64,000 nucleotides of DNA. It comes from Xylocopa sonorina. Lineage: Eukaryota; Arthropoda; Insecta; Hymenoptera; Apidae. Made by a program: the position numbers and the translations under genes. The DNA is taken from the NCBI RefSeq assembly GCF_050948175.1, contig NW_027490244.1, positions 248,001-312,000 of the forward strand, in the 5' to 3' direction. Shown here piece after piece: positions 25,462 through 37,710 of this stretch; positions within the stretch are counted from its first letter, which is position 1; every line of letters begins with the position of its first letter. A model generated the notes under the pieces. That model searched no databases. It had not been told where the DNA came from and was given only the letters and a program-made list of their open reading frames with translations.

Positions 25462-26492
25462 ATGCACTAAAAAGCATCCCAGATAACAAACGGCAAGATG
25501 GTAGCGACACCACGCCGGCACTATATTGCCACTTCCGAGGAGTGTCAACTGATTCGTAGTCATCTGTGACCGGATTCGTTAACTAAAATGCCAGAACGTG
25601 TTACCAGCACCTTCTAGACAAGCGAATCGCACAGCACCAGCACTATGGTGACACGCGTATCATCGCTCCATTCATGAATCTCCTCAGCAATGACGCAGGA
25701 TCACATTTGGCAATGGGTAACCTGTGCTTTCATACAAATTAGAACCGTTAGATGTCAGTAGATGTTCAGCATATGAGTATTGATAGACATTTTGATGGTC
25801 GTTTTCCTATATTTATAGTTATTGAGCGAGTCGTATATATTTCTTTCAATCCATCATAGACTAAAAATATTATTTATCAAAAAAATATTACTTATAAAAT
25901 AAAAATTCATGCTGTTGCGTCCCTAACTTCGCCTTGTGTAATTTTTGAAATAACATGCTGTCATCGTATTTAATGTAACCCTCAATTGCATGAATTTGCA
26001 ACAATAAATTGAAGAAAATATATATAAAATAAGTGTGTATATTTTTATAACAAAGTAATTATCGACTTTATGGAAAAAATCGTCCTATCGAGCTAGTTTA
26101 TAGAAAATAATAAAATCGAGTTCTTATATCTTTGTTTTGTGCCGGTGTATCTATTTTGGAATCAAAATAAATAAATTGCACAGTTTAGTCATTTTTCATA
26201 TTTGCTTATAATTTTTATGGAAACAGCTTCCCCATTAGTAAATGTCAGCCTACGCCACAACCACGCGTGTAGCTATGGTGAGCTGATAGTGTCATTGTCA
26301 CGGCCGTGTAGCGCGTGTGCTATATTTCGGTGCTTTAATAGTGCCGTGATACGAATGCCGCCCCAGTACTAACAGTATGCTATTTCGAAAGTTGAGTAGG
26401 AGCACTTTGTTAGCACAGTTCTGCCACGGAATTCGTTCCATCCGTTGTCATTGGCGTGCCAATCACTGGCTGTTTGGGATATTGTAGTGCAT
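25462..26492. mobile_element. Long-TIR DNA transposon remnant, left arm
   Basis: The two ends of this ~1.03-kb stretch resemble each other in inverted orientation. Both ends read ATGCACTA..AT-CCCA inward, followed by AAC-GCC. About 260 bp further in, both show ACATTT..AATGGG.AA.CTGT (25709-25735 and, inverted, 26219-26250). The middles of the arms align loosely. The core (about 25740-26215) is AT-rich with no open frame. I see no transposase and no clear target duplication, so this is a MITE-like or foldback-like remnant at best. The right-arm copy is cut off by a deletion. Confidence 0.4.
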
Positions 26493-27185
26493 GAGGCAGA
26501 CTTGTTCCTTATCATCGTCAAGGAGATGGATTTTCACTCCCCCCTTTTTGAATTTTTTAAATTATTGTTTGGAATTTTTGCCGCTTCTGTATCTCTATGA
26601 CCGCATTGTGGATTCAACTTATGTACGATCTTTTTGGTCTTCATCTTTTGTTACATGTAATATTATATATGTGATGCACGTTTGTTATGTAATGCTCCGA
26701 TTTGTAAGCCTCAGATACTTTTATTCTTAGGTAAAGCAACTTATTCGATTAATATATATTTATTAGACATAGATATAAACAATTAGAAAAATGTTATTAA
26801 AACGCTATTAAATATGTTGTTGCAATTATATATTTAAGGTCTGAAGATGTAGATGCAATTAATGTCCGATATTTTACGTGATCCAATCGACGTATCAAGT
26901 GAGGCTATGAAATATAAAAATCTTTTACTATTCTTCGACCGCTTTACATGTTACATGAATGATAAGTTCTGCAAGACAAGAAGCCTGAATTAGTGAGATA
27001 TCTAGGAGCATAAGTAATTTGTAAGTAACACATCTTTTCTCTTTGAAATATTTGCCTTTGCATAGAATAGAACCTATAGATATAATTGCCTGTTTTGTAC
27101 CCATTTCGGTCCAATTCTATTATAGCCTTTGAGCAGAAGTAATATTGATTATACTTGATTTTTGCAATAGTTCTTTAATTAACAG
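26493..27185. other. Left-arm-only AT-rich sequence, unassigned
   Basis: This sequence belongs to the 1266-bp segment (26334-27599) that the right arm lacks. It is AT-rich. A 79-codon frame at 26491-26730 has no recognisable features. I see no supported gene or repeat here. Confidence 0.5.
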
Positions 27186-27695
27186 ATTTTATTAACCTAG
27201 AATCATCATTTGACGGATGTATCAATCTACTTTGTAGCTCCATCTGTTTCTTTTTCTGCTCGCTACTTTCCATTTTCAGTTCCGTATACTTATCCTTTAT
27301 CACCATCATATATGTTGCGTAAAATTACAATAACTTTTTGTCCTCAAATTTTGCGGATATTTCAATTAAATTTCCTTTGATTAAATAAACGGAAATTAAA
27401 AAACAGTGGCACGTACCATTTCTTGGAAACGTTGTATCGTAATTTGCATCTGACTGTTTTGAAAGGCACGCACTTTACTTAACGTTTGAAATGATTCGGT
27501 TAGCGAAGTAAAGTAATATTCTACTTTCGAAATTGTTGGCTCTTGTAATTCTAAGGCAAATATATTCATCTGTCGACAGCGTGAACATTGTTTTTTGGCA
27601 AAATTCCAGAAAAACAAATATACTATAAGTAAAATAATAAACATCATAATATTAAATTTAACTCTGTTCATCGTTGCCTTGTTGGACACATCCAT
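27186..27695 (-). pseudogene. Exon-like gene fragment, minus strand (unrecognised)
   Basis: Reading on the minus strand from 27695, an open frame of about 99 codons has a hydrophobic, probably membrane-spanning segment near residues 13-33. Two Cys follow closely (CSRCRQ), then a polar helical stretch. The frame reaches a strong donor-like ATG|GTACGT at about 27406. Further along, about 27186-27310 holds a second open stretch that is rich in Glu, Lys and Gln and coiled-coil-like, with pattern KYTELKMESSEQKKKQMELQ. Joining the two at the obvious acceptor-like AAAAAG gives an early stop, so no clean spliced reading was found. The right arm keeps only the first ~33 codons (51570-51667). This is possibly a trapped, decayed gene piece; I do not recognise the family. 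Confidence 0.3.
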
Positions 27696-28180
27696 AACAA
27701 TATACAGGGTGGGGCAGTAATAATTAGCACCTCAGATATCCACGAAACTATAAGTTTCATAGAAGTTTTTGCTAATATAAAATTGCACAGTACAAAGGGG
27801 CCATCCGTTGATGAAAATAGTTTTTTTGTAAGTGGAGTTATGTTGGACATATGAAGGTTACCTTCATTTTTTAAAATGAATTGGTATGTCCATTCTTCCG
27901 TAATACGATAGAGCATTTTAATGCAAGTTTAACGATCTGTAACACGAAGGCATTGAAGGTTACAAAAAGTAAAGAAAGGCGATAATACTCACGGTTTTGA
28001 TAGTAAATGAAACATACGTATTGTAAACAGTGGTGGAAGGCATAATACTTACCGTTTACTTCACTGTGAATAAACACTTTTCGAAGGGCATTTCAATAGT
28101 TTGCAGCATAAGTTAAACATGATAAGATTAGTATTGAAAAATCGGTTCGAATACGTTTGGTTAGGCTGTTCTTTGTGTCG
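27696..28180. other. Island sequence shared by both arms, with transposon-end-like motif
   Basis: Near 27702, TATACAGGGTGGGGCAG resembles the ends of arthropod interspersed repeats. It is followed by about 150 bp ending near a small palindromic stretch around GAAGGTTACCTTC (27853-27865). Overlapping minus-strand frames of 82 and 68 codons (27916-27668 and 28077-27871) are kept open in the right arm with one and four changes. With arms this similar, that says little. No family is recognised. Confidence 0.35.
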
Positions 28181-28184
28181 TTCA

Positions 28185-28193
28185 TTTTATAAG
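28185..28193 (+). promoter_or_regulatory. TATA-like box ahead of small split frame, left arm
   Basis: TTTTATAAG lies about 50 bp before the ATG at 28240. The right arm has the fuller form TATATAAG on the minus strand (about 51070-51080). The left copy therefore seems to have lost two bases from the box. Confidence 0.3.
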
Positions 28194-28239
28194 TACAGAG
28201 CTGCGGATTCCTGAGGACAGCTCACAAAATTGTTGAACT

Positions 28240-28462
28240 ATGGAAGATTATCATTGTGAATTTGAATCAAAAGGTAATTAAATTCCATTAGATTGTAAAC
28301 AGATCTCAATGTTTCATTTTAGATAGTAAGATTAAATACTCTTTACAAAACTACAAGAATGGATACATACCTTTCTGTTATTATTACTTCATAAAGAATT
28401 ATAATTGCAATTATATAATTCATTACGATAAAGAATATTTCTCAGAAAATTCTAAATATTAA
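28240..28462 (+). CDS. Hypothetical small two-exon gene, left arm (57 codons)
   Basis: An ATG at 28240 opens a 34-nt first exon that ends AAAG|GTAATT. A 49-bp AT-rich sequence ending TTTCATTTTAG (28274-28322) could be an intron. The second exon (28323-28462) continues the frame to TAA, and an AATAAA overlaps the stop region. The product would be 57 residues, rich in Tyr, Asn, Lys and Ile, with a hydrophobic aromatic patch in the middle. I recognise no family. The right arm keeps every element (50801-51023, minus), with two substitutions among the residues and one silent change, which is no evidence of purifying selection. In DNA this AT-rich the layout may be chance, so confidence is low. A further short ATG stretch ending in a donor-like GAG|GTAAAA lies at 28533-28596. 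Confidence 0.22.
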
Positions 28463-28758
28463 ATAAAAGAATCAAGTAAAACATTTTTAATAATTATGAA
28501 TATGAAAAATACTTGAACATTCCAATAGAAAGATGTCTAAACAGGAGCTAGAAAAGTCAAACATTCAATTTCAATTCCAGAATTCATCTATAGGAGGTAA
28601 AATGTTTCGAAAGCTTTAATTACAGTCTTTAATGCAAACAGTTGGGCAGTATTTCAATTTTTAAGAAAATTGATGAAAGTCAACCATTTTGAAGTGGTCA
28701 GAATCTTTGTCGTTTGAGCAATAAGTGAATAACAAATAACTGCATAAATTCCAGGCTT
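28463..28758. other. Inner end of the left island homology
   Basis: This AT-rich sequence is matched in the right arm up to CCAGGCTT at 28751-28758. On the right the mirror sequence begins AAGCCTGG, and beyond it there is directly satellite. Homology between the arms stops here. Confidence 0.6.
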
Positions 28759-29283
28759 AAAAACTTATGGATTAAATCCTATGCAGACTCGTTTATGAGC
28801 GAGATACTAAATAATAATCCACACCAAGTAATCATTTTAAAACTTAAACTATTACATCTCGCGAACTATCAAAGATATCAGAAGCGTGAAAAGTATGTGG
28901 TTTATCAAAAACTCTTCTAAAAGAACGGACGAAGCCAATAGAAATCTTTGTTGAAGTAAGCAAGTTCTAAAGTTCTAAGCAACGCGATGGCCCTTATCTG
29001 CCTATGTTTCATAGCAAGTAAGTTCTGAATTTCTATGAAATCCGATGGAATTTATCACTACTAACGTTTCAAAGTAAGTTCTCAAAATTCTCAGTTCTAC
29101 GTTTAAAACTATGTGTGTTCTATATATCTATGTAAAGTGATGGTTCCTATTAGTTGTGACGGAAACCTATATATAGTAAGTCAGGGAAGCTCGAAGGGGT
29201 TAATTATCTAAATGCTTTAAGGTGTAAAACGTATTTTAATCTAAAGCGATCTATCGTTCCAAGGTATCCGCTCACGTACAACT
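28759..29283 (+). other. Left-only spacer with possible satellite traces
   Basis: This stretch has no counterpart in the right arm. Around 28960-29150 phrases such as TTCTAAGCAACGCGATGG and TATGTTTCATAGCAAGTAAG recall plus-oriented satellite, but the landmarks repeat at about 59 bp rather than 174. It may be badly eroded or deleted monomers. Nothing else is supported. Confidence 0.4.
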
Positions 29284-29521
29284 TTTCTTGGGCGCCAGCT
29301 GCTCAGAAAGTAGCAAAGGGATAGACTACACGACCCCGGGAACCCTGGGGCGGAACAACCCATGAAACATCGAAATGCTCCTCCTCTCGACTACGCCTAG
29401 CCAAGTACACACACTCAGGTCGCGAGATACTGAAGTCACGGCATGTTTATTTATGATCTCGACGTGGATTTAACTAACAAGGGCTACGGGAAACTACGCA
29501 ACACGCCGCAAATTACCGGGT
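29284..29521 (-). mobile_element. LTR-B fragment (divergent) at the satellite boundary
   Basis: This aligns with about 24378-24610 of the left LTR-B in the same orientation. Shared landmarks are CTTGGGCGCCAGCTGCTCA against TTTGGGTGCCAGCTACTCA, GCAACCCGGGG-like words, CTCGACTGC..CTAGCC, GGTCGCG(G/A)GATACTGAA and CACGCCGC(G/A)AAT. Neither terminus is present. Satellite in minus orientation begins a few bases after its end. Confidence 0.7.
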
Positions 29522-32500
29522 AGTATCTTTGGAAGTGTAGTCGAGGTATACATAATACTTCGCAATGAATATTATAACTTATCTTGAAACCCAGAAATGA
29601 GATGCGATATTGCGTTTTAGTAGCACTAGATCTCTAATGCTTCGATACATGGACATCTGGAAACGTTATTTCCAAAGAAGGAAGTGTCGCATTTACATTC
29701 ATTGGTATTGTAGACGAGGTATACATAACACTTCCCAATGAATATTATATCTTATCATGAAACAGAGAAATGAGATGCGATATCGCGTTTTAAGAAGCAT
29801 TGGAACTCTAATACTTCGATACGTAGATAACTGGAAACGCATTTTCCTAGCAAGGAAGTGTGGCGTTTTCATTCTTTTGTAGTGTAGACGAGGTATACAC
29901 ATCAATTGTCACCGAATATTATATCATAGCATGAAACATAGAAATGAGATGCGATATCGCGTCTAAGAAGCATTAGAACTCCAATGCTTCTTTACGTGGA
30001 CATCTGGAAACGCTAATTCCTAAGAAGCAAGTGTCGCATTTACATTCATTGGTATTGTAGACGAGGTACACATAACACTTCGCAATGAATATAACATATT
30101 ATCATGAAACATAGAAATGGGAAGCGATAGCGCGTTTTGAAACGCATTAGAGCTCTATTGCCTCGATACGTAGACATCTGGAAAACTTATTCCTAAGAAG
30201 GAAGTGTGGCATTTACATTCTTTTGAAGTCTAGGCGAGGTATACATAACACTTCGCAATGTATATTATATCTCATCATGAAACATAGAAATGAGATACGA
30301 TATCGCATTCTAAGAAGCATTAGTACTCTTAGCTTCGATACGTAGACATCTGGAAACGCAATTCCTAGCAAGGAAGTGTGGCATTTACATTCATTTGAAG
30401 TGCAACGAGGTATAGATAGCACTTCGCAATTAATATTATATCTTATCATGAAACATAGAACTGCGATGCGATATCGCGTTTTAAGGAGCATTAGAACTCT
30501 ATTGCTTCGATACGTAGACATGCGGAAACGCTATTTCCTAGCAAGGAAGTGTGGCATTTACATTCCATTGAAGTGTAGGCGAGGCATACATAGCACATCG
30601 CAAAGAATATTATATTGTATCATGAAACATAGAAATGAGATGCGTTATCGCGTTTTAAGAAGCATTAGAACTCTATTGCTACGATACTTAGACATCTGCA
30701 AACGCTATTTCCTAGCATGGAAGTGTCGCATTTACATTCTTCTGAAGTGAATACGAGGTATGCATGACGCTTCGCAATGAATATTATATCTTATCATGAA
30801 ACATGGAAGTGAGATGCGATACCGCGTTTTAAGGAGCACTAGAACTCTATTGCTAAGATACGTAGACATCTGGAAACGCTACTTCCTAGCATGGAAGTGC
30901 CGCATTTACATTCTGTTGAAGTGAATACGAGGTATACATGACACTTCGCAATGAATATTACATCTTATCATGAAACATAGAAGTGAGATGCTATATGGCA
31001 TTTTAAGAACCATTAGAACTCTATTGTTTCGACACGTAGTCATCTGGAAACGCTATTTCCTAGCATGGAAGTGTCGCATTTACATTCTTTTGAAGTGAAT
31101 ACGAGGTATACATGACACTTCGCAATGAATATTATATCTTATCATGAAACATAGAAGTGAGATGCGATATCTCGTTTTAAGAAGCATTAGAACTCTATTG
31201 CTACGAAACGTAGACATCTGCAGACGCTATTTCCTAGCATGGAAGTGTCGCATTTACATTCATTTGAAGTGAATACGAGGTATACATAACACTCCACAAT
31301 GAATATTATATCTTATCATGAAACATAGGAATGAGGTGCTTTATCGCGTTTTGAGAAGCATTAGAACTCTATTGCTAATATACGTAGACATCTGCAAACT
31401 CTATTTCCTAGCAAGGACATGTCGCACTTACATTCCACTGAAGTGAATACGAGGTATACATAACATTACACAATGAATATTAGATCTTATTACGAAACAT
31501 AGAAATGAAATACGACATCTCGTTTTAAGAAGCATTAGAACTCTATTGCTACGATACGTAGACATCTGCAAGCGCCATTTCCTAGCATTGACGTGTCGCA
31601 TTTACAATCATTTGAAGTGAATACGAGGTATACATGACACTTCGCAATGAATATTATATCATATTATGAAACATAGAAGTGAGATGCGATATCGCGTTCT
31701 AAGAAGCATTAGAACCCTATTGCTACGATACGTAGACATCTGCAAACAATATTTCCTAGCAAGGAAGTGTCGCATTTACATTCTTTTGAAGTGAATACGA
31801 GGTATACATAACATTACACAATGAATATTATATCTTATTACGAAACATAGAAATGAAATACGACATCTCGTTTTAAGAAGCATTAGAACTCTATTGCTAC
31901 GATACGTAGACATCTGAAAACAATATTTCCTAGCGAGGAAGTGTCGCATTTACATTCTTTTGATGTGAAATCGAGGTATACATGACACTTCGCAATGAAT
32001 ATCATATCTTATCATGAAACATAGAAGTGGGATGCGATATCGCGTTTTAAGAAGCATTAGTACCCTATTGCTACAATACGTAGACATCTGCAAACGCTAC
32101 TTCCTAGCATGGAAGTGTCGCATTTACATTCTTTTGAAGTGAATACGAGGTATACATGACACTTCGCAATGAATATTATATCTTATCACGATACATATAA
32201 ATGAAATGCGATATCGCGATTTAAGTAGCATTAGAACTCTATTGCTACGATACGTAGACATCTGCAAACGCTATTTCCTAGCAAGCAATAGTCGCATTTA
32301 CATTCTTTTGAAGTGAAAACGAGGTATACATGACACATCGCAATGAATATTATATCTTATCACGAAACCCATAGATGAGATGCGATATCGCGATTTAAGT
32401 AGCATTAGAACTCTATTGCTACTATACGTAGACATCTGCAAACGCTATTTCCTAGAAAGGAAGTGGCGCATTTACATTTATTTGAAGTGTAGACAAGGAA

Positions 32501-35500
32501 AACATAACACTTCGCAATGAATATTATATCTTATCATGAAACATAGAAATGAGATGCGACATCACGCTTTAGGAAGCATTGGAACTCTATTGCTACGATA
32601 CGTATTCATCTGCAAACTTTATTTCCTAGCCAGGAAGTGTCGCATTTACATTCTTTTGAAGTGAATACGAGGTATACATAACACTCCAAAATGAATATTA
32701 TATCTTATCACGAAACATAGAAATGAAATGCGACATCTCGTTTTAAGAAGCAGTAGAAATCTATTGCTACGATACGTAGATATCTGCAAACGCTATTTCC
32801 TAGCATGGAAGTGTCGCACTTATATTCCTTTGAAGTGAATACGAGGAATACATGACACTTCGCAATGAATATTATATCTTACCACGAAGCATATAAATGA
32901 GATGCGATATCGCGATTTAAGCAGCATTAGAACTCTATTGCTACGATACGTAGACATCTCCAAACGCTATTTCGTAGCAAGGAAGTGTCGCATTTACTTT
33001 CGTTTGGAGTGAATACGAGGTATACATGACACTTCGCAATGAATATTATATCTTATCATGAAGCATAGGAATGAGATGCGATATCGCGTTTTGAGAAGCA
33101 TTAGAACTCTATTGCTACGATACGTAGGCATCTGCAAACGCTATTTCCTAGCAAGCAAGTGTCGGATTTACATTCGTTTGGAGAGAAGACGAGGTATACA
33201 TGACACTTCCCAATGAATATTATATCTTATCATGAAACATAGAAGAGAGATGCGATATCACGTTTTAAGAAGCATTAGAGCACTATTGCCTCGAAGCGTA
33301 GACACCTGCAGACGCCATTTCCTAGCATGGAAGTGTCGCATTTACATTCTTTTGTAGTGAATACCAGGTGTACATGACACTTCGCAATGAATATTATGTC
33401 TTTTCACGAAACATAGAAATGAGATGCGATATCGCATTTTAAGAAGCATTAGAACTCTATGGCCTCGATGCGGAGACATCTGAAAACGCTATTTCCTAGC
33501 ATGGAAGTGTCGCATTTACGTTCTTTTGAAGTGAATACGAGGAACACATGACACTTCGCAATGAATATTATATCTTGTCGTGAAACATAGGAATGTGATG
33601 CGATATCTCATTTTAAGAAGCACTAGAACCCTATTGTTTCGATGCATATACATCTGGAAACGCTACTTCTTAGCAAGGAAGTGTCGCATTTACATTCTTT
33701 TGAAGTGAATGAGAGGCAAACATGACACTTCGCAATGAATATTATACCTTATCACGAAACATAGGAATGAGATGCGATATCGCGATTTAAGAAGCACTAG
33801 AACTCTGTTGCTTCGATACGGAGACATCTGCAGTCTCTACTTCCTAGCAAGGTAGTGTCGCATTTACATTCTTTTGGAGTGAATACGAGGTATACATGAG
33901 AAATCGCAATGAATATTATATCTTATCATGAAACATCGAAACGAAATGCGATATCGCGTTTTAAGGATCGTTAGAATTCTATTGCTACGGTACGTAGACA
34001 TATGCAAACGCTATTTCCTTGCATGGATGTGCGGCATTTACTTTCTTTAGAAGTGAATACGAGGTATACGTGACATTTCCCATGAATATTAAAACTTATC
34101 ACGAAGCATAGAAATTAGTTGCGATATCGCGATTTAAGCAGCATAAGAACGCTATTGCTACGATACGTAGACATCTGCAAACGCTATTTCATAGCAAGGA
34201 ATTGTCGCATTTACATTCTTGTGAAGTAAATACGAGGTATACATGACACTTCGCAATGAATATTATACCTTATCATGAAACAGGGAAATGAGGTGCGACA
34301 TCACGTTTTAAGAAGCATTGGAACTCTATTGTTCCGATACTTAGACATCTGGAAACGCTATTTCCTAGCAAGTAAGTGTCGTATTTACATTCTTTTGAAG
34401 CGAATACGAGGTATACATCACATTTCGCAATGGATATTATGTTTTATCACGAAACATAGAAGTGAAATGCGATATCGCGTTTTAAGAAGCATTAGAACTC
34501 TATTGCTACGATACGTAGACATCTGCAAACGCTATTTCCTAGCATGGAAGTGTCTAATTTACATTCTTTTGAAGTGAATACGAGTAAAACATCACACTTC
34601 GCAATGAATATTATATCTAGTCATGAAGCATAGAAATGAGATGCGATATCCCGTTTTAAGAAGCATAAGAAATCTACTGCTACGGTACGTAGATATCTGG
34701 AAACGCTATTTCCTAGCAAGGAAGTGTCGCATTTTCATTCTTGTGAAGTGAATAAGAGACAAACATGACACTTCGCAATGAATATTATACCTTATCACGA
34801 AACAAAGGAATGAGATGCGATATCGCGATTTAAGAAGTATTAGAACTCTGTTGCTTCGATACGGAGACATCAGCAGTCGCTATTTCCTAGAAAGGAAGTG
34901 TCGCATTTACATTCTTTTGAAGTGAATACGAGGTATACATGACACTTCGCAATGAATATTACATCTTATCATGAAACACAGAAACGAGATGCGACATCTC
35001 GTTTTAAGATGCATTAGATCACTATTGGTACGATATGTAGACATCTGCAAACGCTATATCCTAGCAAGGAAGTGTCGCATTTACATTCTTTTGAAGTGAA
35101 TGCCAGGTATACATAACACTCCACAATGAATATTATATCTTATCATGAAACATAGAAATGAGATGCCATATCACGTTTTAAGAAGCATTACATACATTTC
35201 AAGTAGAGACGAGTAATACATAACACTGCACAATGAATACTATATCTTATCATGAAGCATGGTAATGAGATGCGATATCGCGCTTTGAGAAGCGTTAGAA
35301 TACTATTTCTGCGTTACGTACATATCTGCAAACGCTATTTCCTAGCAATTATGTGTCGCATTTACATTCTTCTGAAGTGAATAAGAGGTATACATAACAC
35401 AGCACAATGAATATTATGTCTTATCATGAAACATGATAATGAGATGCGACATCGCGATTTAAGAAGCATTATAATATCTATTGCTACGATACGAAGACAA

Positions 35501-36259
35501 ATGGAAACGCTATTTAATAGCAAGGATGTGTCGCATTTTCATTCTTATGAAGTGAATGCGGGAAATACATAATACACCACATTGAATATTATACCTTATC
35601 ACGAAGCATAGAAGCGAAATGCGATATCGCGATTTAAGAAGCATTAGTAATCTATTGCTACGATACGTAGACATCTGCAAACGCTATTTCCTAGCAAGGA
35701 GGCGTTGCATTTACATTCCCTTGAAGTGAATACGAGGTATACATGATACTTCGCAATGAATATTATACCTTATCATGAAACATAGGAGTGAGATGCTATA
35801 TCGCGTTTTAAGAAGCACTAGAACTCTATTGCTACGATACGTAGACATCTGCAAACGCTATTTCCTTGCAAGGATGTGTCGCAACTGCATTCATTTAATG
35901 TGAATTCAAGGTATACATAACACTGCACAATGAATATTATATCTTATCATGAAACATAGAAATGAGATACGATATCCTGTATTGAGAAGCATTAGAACTC
36001 TATTGTTTCGATACGTAGACATCTGGAAACGCTATTTCCTAGAAAGGAAGTGTCGCATTTACATTCTTTTGAAGTGAATACGAGGTGTACATAACACTGC
36101 ACAATGAATATTATATCTTATCATGAAACATAGAAATAGGAAGCGATATCCCGTTCTATGAAGCATTAGATATCTGTTGCTTCGATACGGAGACATCTGC
36201 AGTCGCTATTTCCTAGTAAGGAAGTGTCGCATTTACATTCTTTTGAAGTGAATACGAGG
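29522..36259 (-). repeat. 174-bp satellite array, minus orientation (about 39 monomers)
   Basis: The same monomer appears reversed, recognised by TTCCTAGCAAGGAAGTG, CTACGATACGTAG and GTGAATACGAGGTATACAT. The first six or so monomers (29522 to about 30560) are the edge variant with GTGTAGACGAGG, TGTGGCATTTAC and CTGGAAACGC. The main type takes over by about 30700. One monomer near 35186 has lost roughly 75-80 bp. The array ends exactly at the end of LTR-A copy 3. Confidence 0.95.
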
Positions 36260-36382
36260 TGTCACGTCCGGCGAAACTATTTTCCGTTGCTCCGGAGGCT
36301 TTACGACACGAGCCTATTTTTCGGTAATTCTGTCCGCGGGAACGCGTTTAGCCCGGGTCCGACAATTTCGGCTGACGCGGCA

Positions 36383-36784
36383 CTAGCGAAAACACTCGCG
36401 ATAATAAGGGAATGACCCTACCTTTCGATGACTTCTCTCTCGATTTGTACTTAGAAACGGCGTGGAGGATCGTTCGCTGGGATCGTAGCGGATTTCGTTC
36501 TGTTGGCTGCTACGGAAATCTCGATCAGTCGCCAGCGAAGAGGAGGACGGCGGTCGGAATTCAGCGATGATGCTGAATGTGGCATAATCGGCGTGATGCA
36601 TCGTGGTGTCTGGATCGGAAGCGTCGACGGTCGCTTCGAAAAGCGGCGTCTGGACTGGTGCGAAGGCAGGTCGCTGGTATACGAGGACTCTCGGGACGCC
36701 CTCCAAATATTCACGCACAAGTGATCGTATGAAATTCTTCCTACTCGCATGTCGCGTTCTTCGCAAACCGGAATCACGATTCAT
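36383..36784 (-). other. Basic open frame in LTR-A copy 3 (134 codons with stop)
   Basis: This is an ATG-initiated frame of 133 residues. Residues about 7-28 resemble the frame in LTR-A copies 1 and 2, sharing RKN-x-I-x-x-LVR, in a similar position relative to the element end. A donor-like AAAG|GTAGGG lies near its C-terminus (about 36424), so the real coding part may end there. The remaining residues are rich in Ser, Arg and Pro, with no domain I can name. It could be the leader exon of the parent retroelement. Confidence 0.35.
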
Positions 36785-37553
36785 TCATCAGGTTTTTCTG
36801 TACTTTCGACTAAGATCTGAAGGATAGGCGGCGGTCTCAACGTCACAAAGCCGATTTCTATACTCCTTCAATTTGATGAGGAGCAACACCAGTGGTATGG
36901 AGAACCCGTGGAAGAATTCGTAGTTAAATGTAATGTTAAAAGTAGAACTAGTATTGTAAACACTTGATAAAATTAATGGATGTGGAAATAGTAGACTTGG
37001 TAAAAGAACTTGTACTTGGATATAGTAAAAGTAAGAATAAAATATATTCTAGGTTTAAAGTATACAAGAACTGGAATTATTCTAAGACTAAGACTAAGTT
37101 AGAATGGAAATAGAAATACGATGCCTGAACCCCACATTGAGGTGGCTAACGATCTAGAACTAGAGGTTTCGACTCCTCGGTAGTAGTTCTCGAGTCAGAG
37201 TGTGTGCTCTGGGGACGCGTCTCTGACCTCCTCGGTTCGCGGGGCGCTACGGTCGCGGAGGCTCGCGGTAGGGAGATCGCGGTCCCGCGAGTGGGGGACT
37301 CGAGTCTCGAGGCGGAGAGCGCGCGGTCCAGCGAGTGGGGTCTCGCGGCTCGTGGTGGGGCTAGCGGCGCATGCCGCTGGCCGGACGCATCTTACTTAGT
37401 GTAACTTAGATCTAGGAATTCTTATATATGCGTCATGATATGGTATGTATGTCCTAGCTTAGAAGTAATATATAGGATCTAGCAGATCCTGTTCCCGGAA
37501 TTGGAAAAGACCCCATTCAGGTTATGGGCTGCGGCTACGTCTTCCTGCAGGAC

Positions 37554-37710
37554 GGAATCCTCGGTGCGAGGGAGATAGGGCTGCCCGTCCTTGGTGCGGG
37601 CGAGACAGGTATACTCGGTGGTGCGAGCGAGACACTGGTGCCTGGTACGAGCGAGACAGGTCTACTCGGCGGTGCGAGTGAGGCAGCCGAACTCGGTGTG
37701 AGCGAACGCG
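37554..37710 (+). repeat. 24/27/30-bp minisatellite in LTR-A copy 3
   Basis: Successive units begin GGTGCGAG, GGTGCGGG, GGTGCGAG, GGTACGAG, GGTGCGAG and GGTGTGAG. They measure about 30, 27, 24, 27 and 24 bp, all multiples of three. The plus strand stays open and encodes variants of Gly-Ala-Ser-Glu-Thr. It corresponds to the 60-bp array of copies 1 and 2 on their minus strand. Confidence 0.7.

Noticed and set aside
26491..26730. A 79-codon hydrophobic frame
   Set aside because: It lies in AT-rich DNA in the left arm only, with no recognisable motif and no splice or promoter context.
23311..28758. Bacterial-style operons, ribosome binding sites or terminators
   Set aside because: Coding density is near zero, the sequence is a eukaryotic-type satellite with TG...CA elements, and no purine-rich start context precedes any frame consistently.
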